In this document: piece by piece, positions 1 to 10,927 of the stretch
How positions within the stretch are numbered: position 1 is the first letter of the stretch
Layout: every line of letters begins with the position of its first letter
Assembly (NCBI RefSeq): GCF_016808095.1
Contig: NC_068971.1
Span: 45,754,131 to 45,818,130, forward strand
Source of the DNA: Vigna angularis
Taxonomy: Eukaryota; Streptophyta; Magnoliopsida; Fabales; Fabaceae
DNA: 64,000 nt
Direction: 5' to 3'
Notes under the pieces: model-generated
Database searches by the model: none
The model's input: only the letters and a program-made list of their open reading frames with translations
What the model was told of the DNA's origin: nothing
Program-made: the position numbers and the translations under genes

Positions 1-2156
1 CCAATTAAATTTCAAGTTTTACTTTCAAAAATTATATTTTATTAAATGCATAGCATATTATCAAAATAAAATTCTAAATTTACTATCATAGTTTTGAAAG
101 ATTTTTGTTTTTGTTTAATTTTTCTTTTCAATGTTAGAAAACACTAATATCAAATTTTTTATTGTATTTTTATCCTTCACTTAATATTTAGTTAATTTCC
201 ATATATACACATTTATTATAATGTAGAAATGAAAAAAAAAACTTGAAAAATCCTATTAAATTTCAAGAGAACCTATTGCATTCTTTTGTTTCCTCAAAAG
301 AATCGTTAAACGAAACTTAAAAAAAAAGGGGCAATTAAAAGCAATAAGAAATAAATAAAGAATTGCAAAGAGGTACTTCTTTGGTAACGGATATAATACC
401 GAGACAAGGGTTTACATTTAGTAACAACAACTGATAAAATTTCTGTTCCGTTGCAAAAAGTTTAGATATAAAGTGAGAAAAGAGACTTGCTTGTACAAGC
501 TTTATGTACTGCGTTCATAAACCAACTTTAGGGAAGAAAACCGTTGTGAATACTACTTAGAGTATTCTCTCTTTTATTTTACTAAAAAGACCCATAATTT
601 ACAATAATCTTGACGTTTAAAAATGTGGTAACTACAATGATGTTAAAGAAGGAGTCGCATAAACGATTATGCTAAAATTCAAAATGGCTGCCACAAACAC
701 ACGTAGCTCTCCGAGTCCAGATTCCATGAAAAGGGCTTAGCTCCTTTTTTAAGTGACATTTATACAGCTTTATGGTTCTATTATTGGTGTTTTGAAGACA
801 GCACATAAGGCTCCTAGGGTCCTACGCTACAACCCTACAGCAAAATCAAACAGAGCAAATATTTTTTTACTGAATGAAGCTTGCAGTTGAATTAAAGAAT
901 ATAATTGGTTTTCATCCAACATGAAGCAATATATATTTGCCTCTGCATGATTTGAGATTTGTTATGTTAATTTGGTAAACGCCCGTCCAAACACACTGGG
1001 CAACTACACGAGATAATTTAGTGTTTGCAGTCATGCATGCGTAGCTACCATTCCAAAATGCATACGAAAGAACACTGTTTTATAATTAAAAACGACCTTT
1101 CCGAATAGCATCAATTTCACCTTCAAAAAAGAACGGTAATAACACGTATTGCCTAATAAGAAGATTTTAAATAAAAGGTTTAGAAATCAATTCATATCAT
1201 ACTTTAAAAGATAAATATTGATCTCTTTTAACCAGTTTAGAAACCATTTATGACTTAAATCTATAACCAAATTTAAAATTGGTTTTAAAAGTTAAATTTA
1301 TAATTTAGATTTAAAAGAAAAATGAGGCAAATGTCATGTATTAACTTCCTATAGAATCCCGTTTAAATACTAGTTTTAAAATAAGCACAATAAATGCTTT
1401 GGATTTGATTGAGCATTGCACCAAACTGCTTCTTAACAAGTTGTTATCAAGCCAGATACTAGGAAAATAAGATATGCAAAATATCAAGCATGGTTATGAA
1501 CTTCTAGTTGTCTCATTGAGATCTTTTGGATCTGCATTGATTTCGGAAATGCCCACCAAATGGGTCTTGTAGATTTAGCTAAACTCTGGCAGTGAATAAT
1601 ACTACTAAGTCGCCCACATCCAAACTGAAATACAAGCTGCTTCATACTTCATCCAATTCAATTCATCCGATTACATTTAGGAAAAAAAAAACTTACCAGA
1701 GAGTCAAGTTTGAACATCCAGAATTCCGTTCCAAAGTCCATTTCATTACACAGGTAAAAATTAAGCACAAAAAAATGAAAAATTAACCATGTCACCAGAA
1801 GCATGCAAATAAAATAAGAACAAAACATGTTATCATAAATCTAGAGGGCAGGTACTGGAAAATTTCTTATTATTAAATAACAACCAGACACCCTGGATCA
1901 TACAATGTTATCATAGTTTGAAGCAAACAATCGTAACCATAATATAATTTTAGCAAACCAAAACTTGTTTTTGAGTGGATTTGAAAGTAATTTAGAATGG
2001 ATTTAGAAGTAAAGTTTGTGAGAATTAGTGTAAGATTTGATTGATGTGACACTTTTAAAAAATTTGTTTAATTGATAAAAATTAAAAATTTTCAAAACAT
2101 CCCTAATTATAAAAGTAATATAAAATAATAATTGTTAATGTTATATATAATTGTAA
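1..2156. other. AT-rich intergenic region, no gene seen
   Basis: I see no splice-compatible coding exon or RNA gene here. The only recognisable item is a short segment near 1971-2075. It resembles one arm and the centre of the MITE at 13.28-13.58 kb (shared words such as 'gtaaagtttgtgagaatta' followed by a 'gatttgat..atgtgaca' stretch), so it is probably a half-copy of that family. Confidence 0.5.
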
Positions 2157-2165
2157 AAATGTTTA
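2157..2165. repeat. 9-bp target-site duplication, left copy
   Basis: The 9-mer AAATGTTTA lies immediately before the left terminal repeat of the element at 2166-3505. It is repeated exactly at 3506-3514, directly after the right end. Nine base pairs is the usual duplication length of Mutator-like transposases. Confidence 0.9.
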
Positions 2166-2365
2166 GGGTTAAATATGTTTTTAGTCCCTGAACTATCAGA
2201 CGATTTTGTTTTTAGTCCCTACTCAGAACTTTGATGGTTTTTAGTCCTTATAGTTTTGAAACTCTGAGTATTAGTCCTTAAAAATGGACGGTGTTAAGTT
2301 TTTGTGGATGTGGCAAACGGCGATGCCACGTTATCACTGATCTCTGCCTTCACTCTCTGCCACGT
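2166..2365. repeat. Left terminal inverted repeat of the S6K Pack-MULE
   Basis: About 200 bp, matching the reverse complement of 3306-3505 with roughly three mismatches. It contains repeated TTAGTCC words and the word GACGGTGTTAAGTTT, which also occurs in the otherwise different terminal repeat of the element at 54532-55571. Confidence 0.9.
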
Positions 2366-3060
2366 GGGATCTCTGCCTTCAATTTCAATTCCGTTTGTTA
2401 ATTGTCTTCTCCGGTGGTATGTTTTGTTTGTCGATAACCCTAACCTAATTTCGCGCTCTGTAACGGGTTCGTGATTTAGTGGTTCGAGTTTTTCGGTTAG
2501 ATCTCGCTGTCTACTTTTTTTTTCTTCTTATTTTCCGTTTCTGATGTTGCAACGTTTTGGAATTGGATTTCGTCCTCTTTAGGCGTGTTGAATTTTGATT
2601 TGTTATTTATGACAGTGTTGTTTGTGGAGTGTGTTGTGATTATGTATTTGGGTTAGGTTATGGTAACGAAATTTTGTGGAATATTTTGGAGTTAATTTTT
2701 CTATTGGTGTTATAAATTGTGATTTTAACTCGAGATTTCTCGTTTTTGTTCCGTTTTTGGGTGAATTGAAACGCAGATTGTCAATTGGATCTTCATGAGT
2801 TCAGCAACCACTGGAGCATACTTCGTTTCCTGTGTTTCGGGAAACAAGAACGACCTCCTCTGCTGGGTTTTGCTCTTCTTGCTGCCAAAGTTTTTGGGAA
2901 CTCCATTTGCCTACATCAACTTTCTCTTGATTCAGGCCATTGACAGGAGTCCATCTGCGGTGGGGGTTTTGGGAAACTTCGGGGTGGTTAATCTATAGTC
3001 ATTTTTGGTTTGGTCATCAGCAGCAGCATATTTGGATCCCTGATTTCTGAGCGGTGAGAA

Positions 3061-3306
3061 ATGGTTTCCTCTCAGTTTTCGGGTTTTACGAAGGGTGGTT
3101 ACAAACCCTCACAGACTAATTTACTCTTTCCTGCAAACCTGCCTGATACTGGGAACACGGAGCATATTGAGCTAGATTTCTCTGATGTATTCGGCCCAGT
3201 TATTGTAGATTTGAACAACATTGATTCCACTACTGGTGAACCTGTAGAAGACGTGAATGAGTTGGTTTATGATGACCCACCACGTCAATATGACGATTTG
3301 GGATAA
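3061..3306 (+). pseudogene. Captured N-terminal fragment of an S6 kinase (AGC kinase) gene
   Basis: The 81-residue frame starts MVSSQ and contains the acidic segment LDFSDVFGP (about residues 37-45) and LVYDDP near the end. From memory, plant S6K1/S6K2 (ATPK1/ATPK19) proteins begin with MVSSQ and carry a FSDVFGP motif before the kinase domain. The similarity stops at YDDP. The last residues and the TAA come from filler sequence and the start of the right terminal repeat (3306). No kinase domain follows, so this is a truncated capture and not a kinase gene. The upstream ORF at 2795-2998 lies in what would be the parental 5' UTR and is probably not coding. The fragment might still be transcribed from its captured 5' region. 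Confidence 0.75.
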
Positions 3307-3505
3307 CGTGGCAGAGAGTGAAGGCAGAGATCAGTGATAACGTGACATCGCCATTTGCCACATCCACAAAAACTTAACACCGTCAATTTTTAAGGACTAA
3401 TACTCAGAGTTTCAAAACTATAAGGACTAAAAACCATCAAAGTTCTGAGTAGGGACTAAAAACAAAATCGTCTGATAGTTCAGGGACTAAAAACATATTT
3501 AACCC
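3306..3505. repeat. Right terminal inverted repeat of the S6K Pack-MULE
   Basis: Inverted copy of 2166-2365. It is followed directly by the right copy of the 9-bp duplication at 3506-3514. Confidence 0.9.
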
Positions 3506-3514
3506 AAATGTTTA

Positions 3515-4958
3515 TAAGAAGAAAAAAAAATTAATTTTTAAAATATAAAAAAATGGTAATTGAGTAAATTAAAATAATAATAATTATTATTATTACTAAT
3601 ATTATTTTTATTATTATTATTATTATTATTTTATTTTATTATTATTATTATTTTATTTTATTTTATTTTTTATTATCTCTGTGAATCCATTACATGTGTA
3701 ACTGTATGTGCAGGGTAAAAATGAGAATGGGTGATGCATCCTGCAAATCTGCACAGGTTAGGAAAGATTAGAAAATGCGTTTCTCCCGCAAATCCGCGCT
3801 TCCAATCCCGCAAATCAGTTAAAGTAAACATGCGCAGACAAGTGGAAGCCATGTTTATGTTTTCAAAACAAGTTTTGAACCCCGCCTTGTTTTAAAACCT
3901 GTTTTAAAAAACAGTAAATACATCCCTCAAGATTGCACTATATAGTAATCAAAGAACATATTTCTACAAGAAAGCAAACCACATTGGTCACATCTTAAAA
4001 TCTGCAAGTTAGGCAAACAAGCAAAGCAATATATCCAAGATCAATTGGGTAGAGTTGTACTGAACTTAATTCTATAGATGATATCAATAGTAAAATTATC
4101 GAAGGTAAATTTATAAAACACATTAAACATAGATCATAAAACTACCCAAGCTAAATACTTCTCAAGAAATAACTGTTTGGAAGATTTTTACAATTATAAC
4201 AGTTCCAATTTTCTCAAACTCATGAATCATGCAAGAAGATAAAATAGACTGAAAGAAAATAAAATTAGCAACAAGATGACTCAATATGTAAAATCCACAA
4301 CGACAATTTATCCAATAACATAAATAATGAATAAGAACCATCTATCATTAAAGCCAAGCATATCTTGAATTCAAATGTTGAAATGGATAAAACATTTAGC
4401 AGTAGATAAAGAAGCAATGGCAGAGAAAATACTCAAATCACACAGATAATAACTATGATAAAGAAGCTATGACGAGAACAAACAAATATAAAGAAGGAAT
4501 TAATTGACATGGTTATCGGAAGCATTCAAACATGCGTGACCACATATAGCTTCACACATTCAAAGAAATCAGCCTAAAATTATGTGTAACAACAAATACA
4601 GTTCCTAACTCCTTAGAAAAAGCGTTATGGTAAAACTTCAAATAGCTCAAAGAACAACCCCACGTTTACACTTAGATGGTGAACAGAAAGAAATACAGAG
4701 GTTTCCGAGTTAAATATAATATAAAAAGACAAGGAATACTTCGCTGAGAGGGATAGATACGAACATTTCAATAGAGTCAAGTCACAGCCAAAATCATAGG
4801 TCACCCCCACAATTTAGCCAGAAACGAACCCTGAATTAGTGGCCAAGATGACCCTCTTAAGGTCCCCAATTACAAGCTAATCTCAACCGCTACATTGTTC
4901 AAATACACAGCTATTAAAACCAGAAAATGTACTTATAAATGTTTACAAGAAACAAGGA
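3515..4958. other. Intergenic, with an ATT trinucleotide tract
   Basis: A TTA/ATT-rich simple repeat runs about 3573-3670. The rest, up to the SmG stop codon, includes the presumed SmG 3' UTR (below 4959) and otherwise shows no gene. Confidence 0.6.
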
Positions 4959-5433
4959 TCAGGTTCTGTTCACGGGTTCAAGCGCCTCAACAGTGACCAC
5001 ACTATTTCCTCTAATTACCTGCAGAAAGGGGGTAAAATTATCAATTCAAAATCCAAGATCATAATCTGTTAACAACGATATCTTGATCAGCAATGTTTAA
5101 AAGAAGATGCAAAAGAACTCACCACCATCCCTATGTCAGTTTTCTCATTGCCATTCACTTCCACTGTGTTGTCAACAACTAAATTCATAAACTGATCAAA
5201 GCCACGGAGAGTACCAACAATCATGCGATTAGCATTCAGTTTAACTGCAAGAAAATACCGACCAATTAGTATAATTTATCACCCAATTGTAATACATCTT
5301 TCCAGATATGAGGCTCTTTAACTAATAAGTTTAGGTTTTCAATTTAGCACATATGGGCATATAATTGGACATACATCAGTCAAAATACAAGTAAAAATAA
5401 AAATAATAATAAAATATGCATGCCATAGACATC

Positions 5434-5510
<77 letters not shown>

Positions 5511-6210
5511 AAAAACGATAGAGACAAAAACAAGTATACGTATTCCCTGATGAGTAAAAATTTACGAATAAGTGACAAAGTAACCAATAAAGAAGTTCCC
5601 ACAAACCCAGTTATAGAAGTAAATATAAGTGTAATGACACTCTGACTAACTCAAACACTTGTCATGATTTTCGATGGAAGAAAAAAAATCATTGTCAAAG
5701 AAACCATACAAAACTTGAAATATCAGACATTGAAAACTTAAGTTCTAAAGTAAAAAAAAAAAAAAAAGTAGCTGAAACTACAAGAGGACTAAAGCACATT
5801 TCATTCCACACAGTTGTTTCATAAAATAAAACAAAACCGCTTAAGCTACAATAAATTCAACGCGAAAAATACAAAGATAGAGAAATTTGGAGTTTAACAA
5901 TAAACCCTGAACCCTAAAACACAACACCGACACTCCAGCTCGAAATAAATCACGTGGTTCGATTTAAAAACAAAACACGCAAAGGTTAAGATACAGAATA
6001 AGAGAAGCAACATATAGAGAATCAGACTTACTCTGAAGCTTCTTGTCCATGTACCTGCCGCATCCTCGAACAAAAGACAATTGCAGATCAATTCGCAGTG
6101 AGTGTAGCGAAAATTGAGAAAATTAAAACGAAGAAAGTAAATGAAATTGAAGTAGAGAATGGAAGAAACGCTTACTTCTTCAAATCCGGTGGTTGCCCTG
6201 ATCTGCTCAT
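4959..6210 (-). CDS. SmG: Small nuclear ribonucleoprotein G (SmG)
   Basis: A 79-residue core Sm protein. SmG is one of the seven Sm subunits that form the ring on U1, U2, U4 and U5 snRNAs in the nuclear spliceosome. Coding exons on the minus strand are 6210-6176, 6054-6032, 5244-5123 and 5018-4959. Phases close exactly and all introns are GT-AG. The protein starts MSRSGQPPDLKKYMDK. Sm motif 1 covers about residues 17-48 (LRGFDQFMNLVVD) and Sm motif 2 (VIRGNSVVTVEAL) lies near the C terminus. Length matches plant SmG (about 80). The start is fixed by the conserved N terminus. Intron 2 carries a (TA)n microsatellite. GGCCCA site-II-like motifs lie just upstream (about 6355, 6420), common in plant housekeeping promoters. 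LSM7 is the nearest alternative, but the N terminus favours SmG. Confidence 0.96.
5437..5508. repeat. (TA)n microsatellite in SmG intron 2
   Basis: A nearly perfect run of about 36 TA units inside the intron between coding exons 2 and 3. It creates an artificial reading frame of alternating Tyr-Ile codons. Confidence 0.95.
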
Positions 6211-8239
6211 GGTGATGAGATGAAAGATAACAGTAGCAAAGAAAATTTGGTTCACTTCACGAATGTACCAAAACCAAAACCTAACTTCGGTTGCAATGTT
6301 CCCTCTTCTTTGTACTTCGAAGCCGAGCGTGAAAATGAAACTTAATTGCAACAAGGCCCATGGATCTCTTATTCAAAAAATCACGGACCAAAATAAGGGG
6401 AAGCCCATTTCAATACTTAAGGCCCGTTTGTTTCATTTTCTTTAATGGGAAAATTTATTTTTAGAGTTAAGTAATGCAAAATATAAAATATTTTCAGTCA
6501 ATTCTCAAAATATATTTTATTTTGGAAGTTCTGTTTGATTTTTACCTCTAAAATTAATCAAATTTACTTATCAAAATACTTAAAAGTCTTTTCTTTTCCG
6601 AATTCTAATTTACTAAAAGAATTAAATAAATGCACTAAAAATTTATTTTTCAAATAACATCATTTTTCTTTAGGAAATCCTCTAATAACAAAGTTTTACT
6701 ATTAAATAAATAAGTACATAATTCGACGCAAAAAAAAATGTATTTAGTCAACTTAGTCAGTCATAGACTAAGTTAGTGATATTTTATGTACGATATTTTA
6801 GTTTAGAATTTTATTAGATGATATTTTAATTAAATGAAAAATAAAGTATATAATCGAACAATATGATATATTTTATGATTAATATGTAAATTACATTAAT
6901 AGAGTAGAGAAAAATAAAGTAGTTTTGATATTAACATGTCTTCAAAACCCATGTGAGTGCAATCATCTTCATGGACAAACTTTTGACACAAAATATACTA
7001 GTGTACCTCTCACACACATGTAGACACAATCACACAAATGTAGACAAACCTTTTATGGAGTTTCTCACTCTTATTTGTGCTCATAACACTTTTAGCTAAA
7101 TTTAGTGTTCTCAACATATTCAACTATATTTCATATATCGAAGATGCTTAACTTAATTTAGTTAAAAGTATTATGAAAATAGTTTCATGCCTTAAACTTA
7201 TTTAACTCGACTACAAAGCTTGATAATGTGTTTGAATAAATATCTTTAATAAGACATTTTACTTTTATTGAAAGTTTTGAAATATTTTATATCAAAATAC
7301 ATTGTTTAGAAAAAAAATAATGAATTTAAATTATGAAAATTCATTAAAGTATTTTTACTAACTCATGTCAATTAAAATAATTATGAATAATATAAGTTAA
7401 AAATAATATCAATTTACATTAATTTATAAAAACTCGTATCATGTCAGTTGATTAAAACTCTTATCAACATCAATTGATTTTTTTTTTTTGAAGTTTAATT
7501 TAAAAAAAATTAGTGAATTTAGTCTTAGTGGACAAAAAATCACTAAATTAATATTTTTTTGATTAAATACTATTTAATACTAATATATTTTTTGTCAATA
7601 TTTTAATTGAAATACTTTATTTTCAAAATATTAAAAATTTAATACTTTTGAATTACTTTATTCAAATAAAATATTTAAAGAATATTAAATTTAAACAAAA
7701 TATTTGAATTGAAATTAATTTAAATTTTGTTTGAAGTTATAAAATCCTCTATCTGAACCTACAATGAATATCATTTTACCTCGCACACTGAGTATTTTAA
7801 TTTATCCTCCTCTCGTGAACAAATATTTATAAACAAATTACTATATTTAAATATTCAAAAGATGAATTAAATAAAGACGACGGGTTTCATTAGTAAAGAT
7901 ATTGAGCGAGAACATCAAGATGTGCATACATACAGTATGTTAAATTATATACAAATACAAAAGATAAAGATCCTATTTTCAAATAAAAACACTTGAACCA
8001 TGATCTCCAACCATATTTGATATAATTAGCATCGGATTGCGTTATATCAATTCAAGATAAGCATCCAACTTCACGAAAACGTTGAACTTCCGATGATTAA
8101 ACATTTTTTTTTCTCATGTCCTGATTGCATTAGTGGCTTATGAGAAAAGATTACGAAATATAACATTAATTAATATATTAATCCAATTCATAAATAAACC
8201 AACTACAATTAAAAATATCAAAATTTTCATTTTAATTTT
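6211..8239. other. AT-rich intergenic region
   Basis: The first about 230 bp is the SmG upstream region, with two GGCCC motifs. Beyond that the sequence is low-complexity and AT-rich with no supported gene or structured repeat. Confidence 0.5.
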
Positions 8240-8640
8240 TACTTTATGTACTGTATGGCCCGGATGGTTAAGTAGTGATTGAATGTGGCAGTATCAAGGT
8301 ACATAATCAAACGGTTAGGAACAGAAACGTCCGGCCTTAAGTTAATAAACATGTTTTTCTACAAGATTAAGGTAAATGATAATTAAAGATAATTAGGTTG
8401 AGATTGAGCCGAGGTTAAGGTTCACTACTCTCAAGTTCATGTCAAAAACTATAAATATAGGTCAAAGGTAAGAGGTAGGTGATGACATTTACTGTGCATT
8501 TATTACCATTATACTGAACTCTCATACTGACAATTTGCTAACTTAAGTATCAAAGAAAGGTACACCTCCGAATGATAAAACAAAGACAAGGACTAGACGA
8601 GCAATTACTAGACAACATCCCAGAAAAAATTATATATATA
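8240..8640 (+). mobile_element. Probable LTR remnant (Ty3/gypsy-like)
   Basis: A less AT-rich island between low-complexity flanks. It has an internal TATA-like word (ctataaatatagg, about 8449) followed by text that resembles ends of legume gypsy LTRs as I recall them (cttaagtatc...ggtacacctcc near 8544-8565). No second LTR, primer site or coding region is visible nearby, so at best this is a solo or broken LTR. Confidence 0.35.
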
Positions 8641-10440
8641 TTTGAAGTGACTCAAACTCATACCGAAACACTTTATATAAAATTTCTCATTAAAATATTT
8701 AAAACATTGATGCAAGAAACCATCATTTCAAAAAGTAATTAAGAATTAGAAATAATCCAATCTAGTATTTTTAAATCCAGTTTGATATTAGTTTATAAAA
8801 ATGGATCGAATCGAGTTAACTAATTAATTGAAAATGAATTGAATTTTACAGTATGATTTATTGAATTGTTAAAGTGACTATTTTTATTTTTTTTAAATCT
8901 AATATAATATGAAAATAAGCTAAAATTATTTATTTTTTACACAAAATAGATAATGTAGAGCTGTCGAGTTAAAAAACAACTGTTATTTTAGACATTAACT
9001 CAAACTTAACCTGCAAATTGATCTAACCTGACTATGGACTTGACGAATTGAATTCATTCGAATTCCCAAATTAAAACCTGACATTCTCTTTTTTCCCCGA
9101 AATGGTGCATTGGCCTATCGACCGACTATTTTTCTTATCTAAGAATAGGAAAGTTACGGTATATAACACCCGAAGACCCGAGTCTCCTTCTTTTAACGCC
9201 ACACAAAGAGAATGCACTACGAAAAATCAAGAATGAAGTACAATATCATCGATCGTTGTCAACACAAATTCGTGACATTGCCGGAGACAAATTCGTGTGT
9301 TACCTTCCACACACTTGTCTTTGTGTTAAGGTCTTTCACTTACTTAGTCAACCAATCTATTCTACAATAATATATTACTCTTGATTGGTTCAAGCCGTCT
9401 CCAACACTTTTCATTCTTCTCATTTTTTCTCCTTTTAAATTGTCGCGTTCCCTTATTTTTTCCAAACTTCCGTACAGATCATACTGTTTGCTGTAAGAGT
9501 CTGGTGAGTTGGCGATACGCATTTTTATACTAAAATATAAATGCGATAATTGGGATGATTCCGCGCATATTCTTCATCGTGTTTTTCTGTGATGAATATA
9601 GCTTCATATATTAACCTATTCCATCTTTTTCCGATTATGACAAAATCATTTACTTATTTATTTCACCAACATTGAATTGGATTTATAAAGTTCTAGAAGT
9701 AAGCACTCCAAAGTCGATATCCATTATTGGAACATTATAAGTTAAACTATTTGTTCGTTGAATGGTCACTTATCTTTATTTGAATTGAGATTAAACGTGA
9801 AGGGCGATCTGGGTGTAGCCTGCACGTATTAATAAAAATATAAAATGCAAAATAAGAATCTAAAAATTAAATAATTATAATAAAGCCATTTATATTTTAA
9901 AACAAAAATTGATGCGAATAATGGACCACTGATTATTACGCCTGCAGTATTATTATAATCTTGTATCGTTTTTCATATTACGAATGTCAGAAGTTTGTTT
10001 AATTGAATGTCATGAAAATATATATATCAGTTTTTTATAGCCATAATTAACCTATTGTTTGGCACCATTCAATGGCCAACTAACTAACAAACACGTGAAC
10101 TGAAACCACCCCAACTATGTTACGCTAATTAATGTGTTTACTGTGCCGTACACCAAGGATGTTATTGTTGGTGGTTTCAGAGTTAATTTAATTAAGTGGA
10201 AAAAATTGCACTATTAGTGTATTATAGTATTAACTACGACCCTCTTTTTTCAAATGATTAGGGTCATGTTTGGCCATGAGGTACTTCAAGATAACTGAAA
10301 GTTGGAATAAAAAAATGCGATTACTTTTCCACATTCAAAATATTGGACTGTCCTCTGTTCAAAGTATGAAACTACTCATTAGTTTCATTTTTTTTAAAAA
10401 ATCTCTCTCTGTCTCTCTCTAATTACCGGTTATCTTACTC
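8641..10440. other. Intergenic, including the SAUR upstream region
   Basis: No gene seen. The 9060-9540 part is less AT-rich but carries no reading frame or motif I can assign. Confidence 0.45.
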
Positions 10441-10454
10441 AAATTGAATCATAC

Positions 10455-10470
10455 ATATGTATATATATAA
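10455..10470 (+). promoter_or_regulatory. TATA-box region of the SAUR gene
   Basis: The run tatgtatatatataaac lies about 75-90 bp before the ATG at 10544, preceded by a CT-rich tract (about 10402-10421). Its position and sequence fit a plant TATA box. No auxin-response TGTCTC element was identified next to it. Confidence 0.45.
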
Positions 10471-10543
10471 ACTATCCCTTCAATTTGCTCAATAGCTAGT
10501 TCCTCTTCATAGTTTTTTGACCTATCCTTCATCTTCCTTAAAC

Positions 10544-10927
10544 ATGTTAGGGAAAAAGATGGTATCTTTCAAGAAACTGGCAAAAAGGGTGAAGGGGGTA
10601 GGTGGATTTGAGCCTGATCCTTACCCTGCTCATCATGAGGGTTTGCTCAATAACTATGAAGAAAAATGTGTGACTAACTCACCCCCGACAGGGTTTTTTG
10701 CTCTTTATGTCGGAGAAGAGCGGCAAAGATACGTGGTTCCAACGCGCTACCTTTCTCACCCCTTGTTCAAGATGCTGCTGGAGAAGACTTACAATGAGTT
10801 TGGATTTTCGCAGAGGAATGGACTAGTAGTTCCATGCAGTGTTTCCACGTTTGAGGAGGTTCTGAATGCCATAGAATGCAACAACGGCAAGTTTGACTTG
10901 GGAAAGTTTTTTGCAGAGTTTGTTTGA
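10544..10927 (+). CDS. SAUR: SAUR-like auxin-responsive protein
   Basis: A 127-residue intronless gene of the small auxin-up RNA family. SAURs are small proteins that commonly promote cell expansion by inhibiting PP2C.D phosphatases and so keeping plasma-membrane H+-ATPases active; that role is family knowledge. The conserved domain runs from about residue 47 (GFFALYVGEERQRYVVP) through YLSHPLFKMLLEKTYNEFGF to the VPCSVSTFEEVL segment. The basic N terminus (FKKLAKRVK) is typical. The first ATG, 10544 (MLGKK), is chosen; the frame stays open 5' only through a TTG at 10517. A second ATG at 10559 (MVSFKK) is a plausible alternative. Plant SAURs are often tandemly clustered, but this one stands alone in the window. 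Confidence 0.93.
   Translation: MLGKKMVSFKKLAKRVKGVGGFEPDPYPAHHEGLLNNYEEKCVTNSPPTGFFALYVGEERQRYVVPTRYLSHPLFKMLLEKTYNEFGFSQRNGLVVPCSVSTFEEVLNAIECNNGKFDLGKFFAEFV

Larger units (their letters stand above)
2166..3505 (+). mobile_element. Pack-MULE-like element carrying an S6-kinase gene fragment
   Basis: This is a non-autonomous Mutator-like DNA element of about 1340 bp. Its ends are about 200-bp terminal inverted repeats (2166-2365 and 3306-3505) that start GGGTTAAATATG. By eye they differ at about three positions, so the insertion looks young. A perfect 9-bp target duplication flanks it. The interior has no transposase. It holds what looks like a host-gene 5' end: an exon ending near 2416, an intron-like gtatgt...cgcag stretch (about 2417-2776), a UTR exon, then an ATG at 3061 opening an 81-codon frame that resembles the N terminus of plant S6 kinase. 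Capture of genomic DNA including an intron is the Pack-MULE hallmark. Confidence 0.9.

Noticed and set aside
2795..2998. 67-codon frame upstream of the S6K-like fragment
   Set aside because: It lies between a probable UTR splice acceptor and the S6K-like ATG, so it most likely corresponds to parental 5' UTR or a small upstream ORF.
5380..5604. Open frame of Tyr-Ile repeats in the SmG intron (likewise 23577-23768, 28703-29062, 29734-29973)
   Set aside because: These frames are simply (TA)n microsatellites read as codons and have no coding support.
10517..10543. N-terminal extension of the SAUR protein
   Set aside because: The frame is open 5' of 10544 only through a TTG codon; the conserved SAUR N terminus starts at or after the ATG at 10544.
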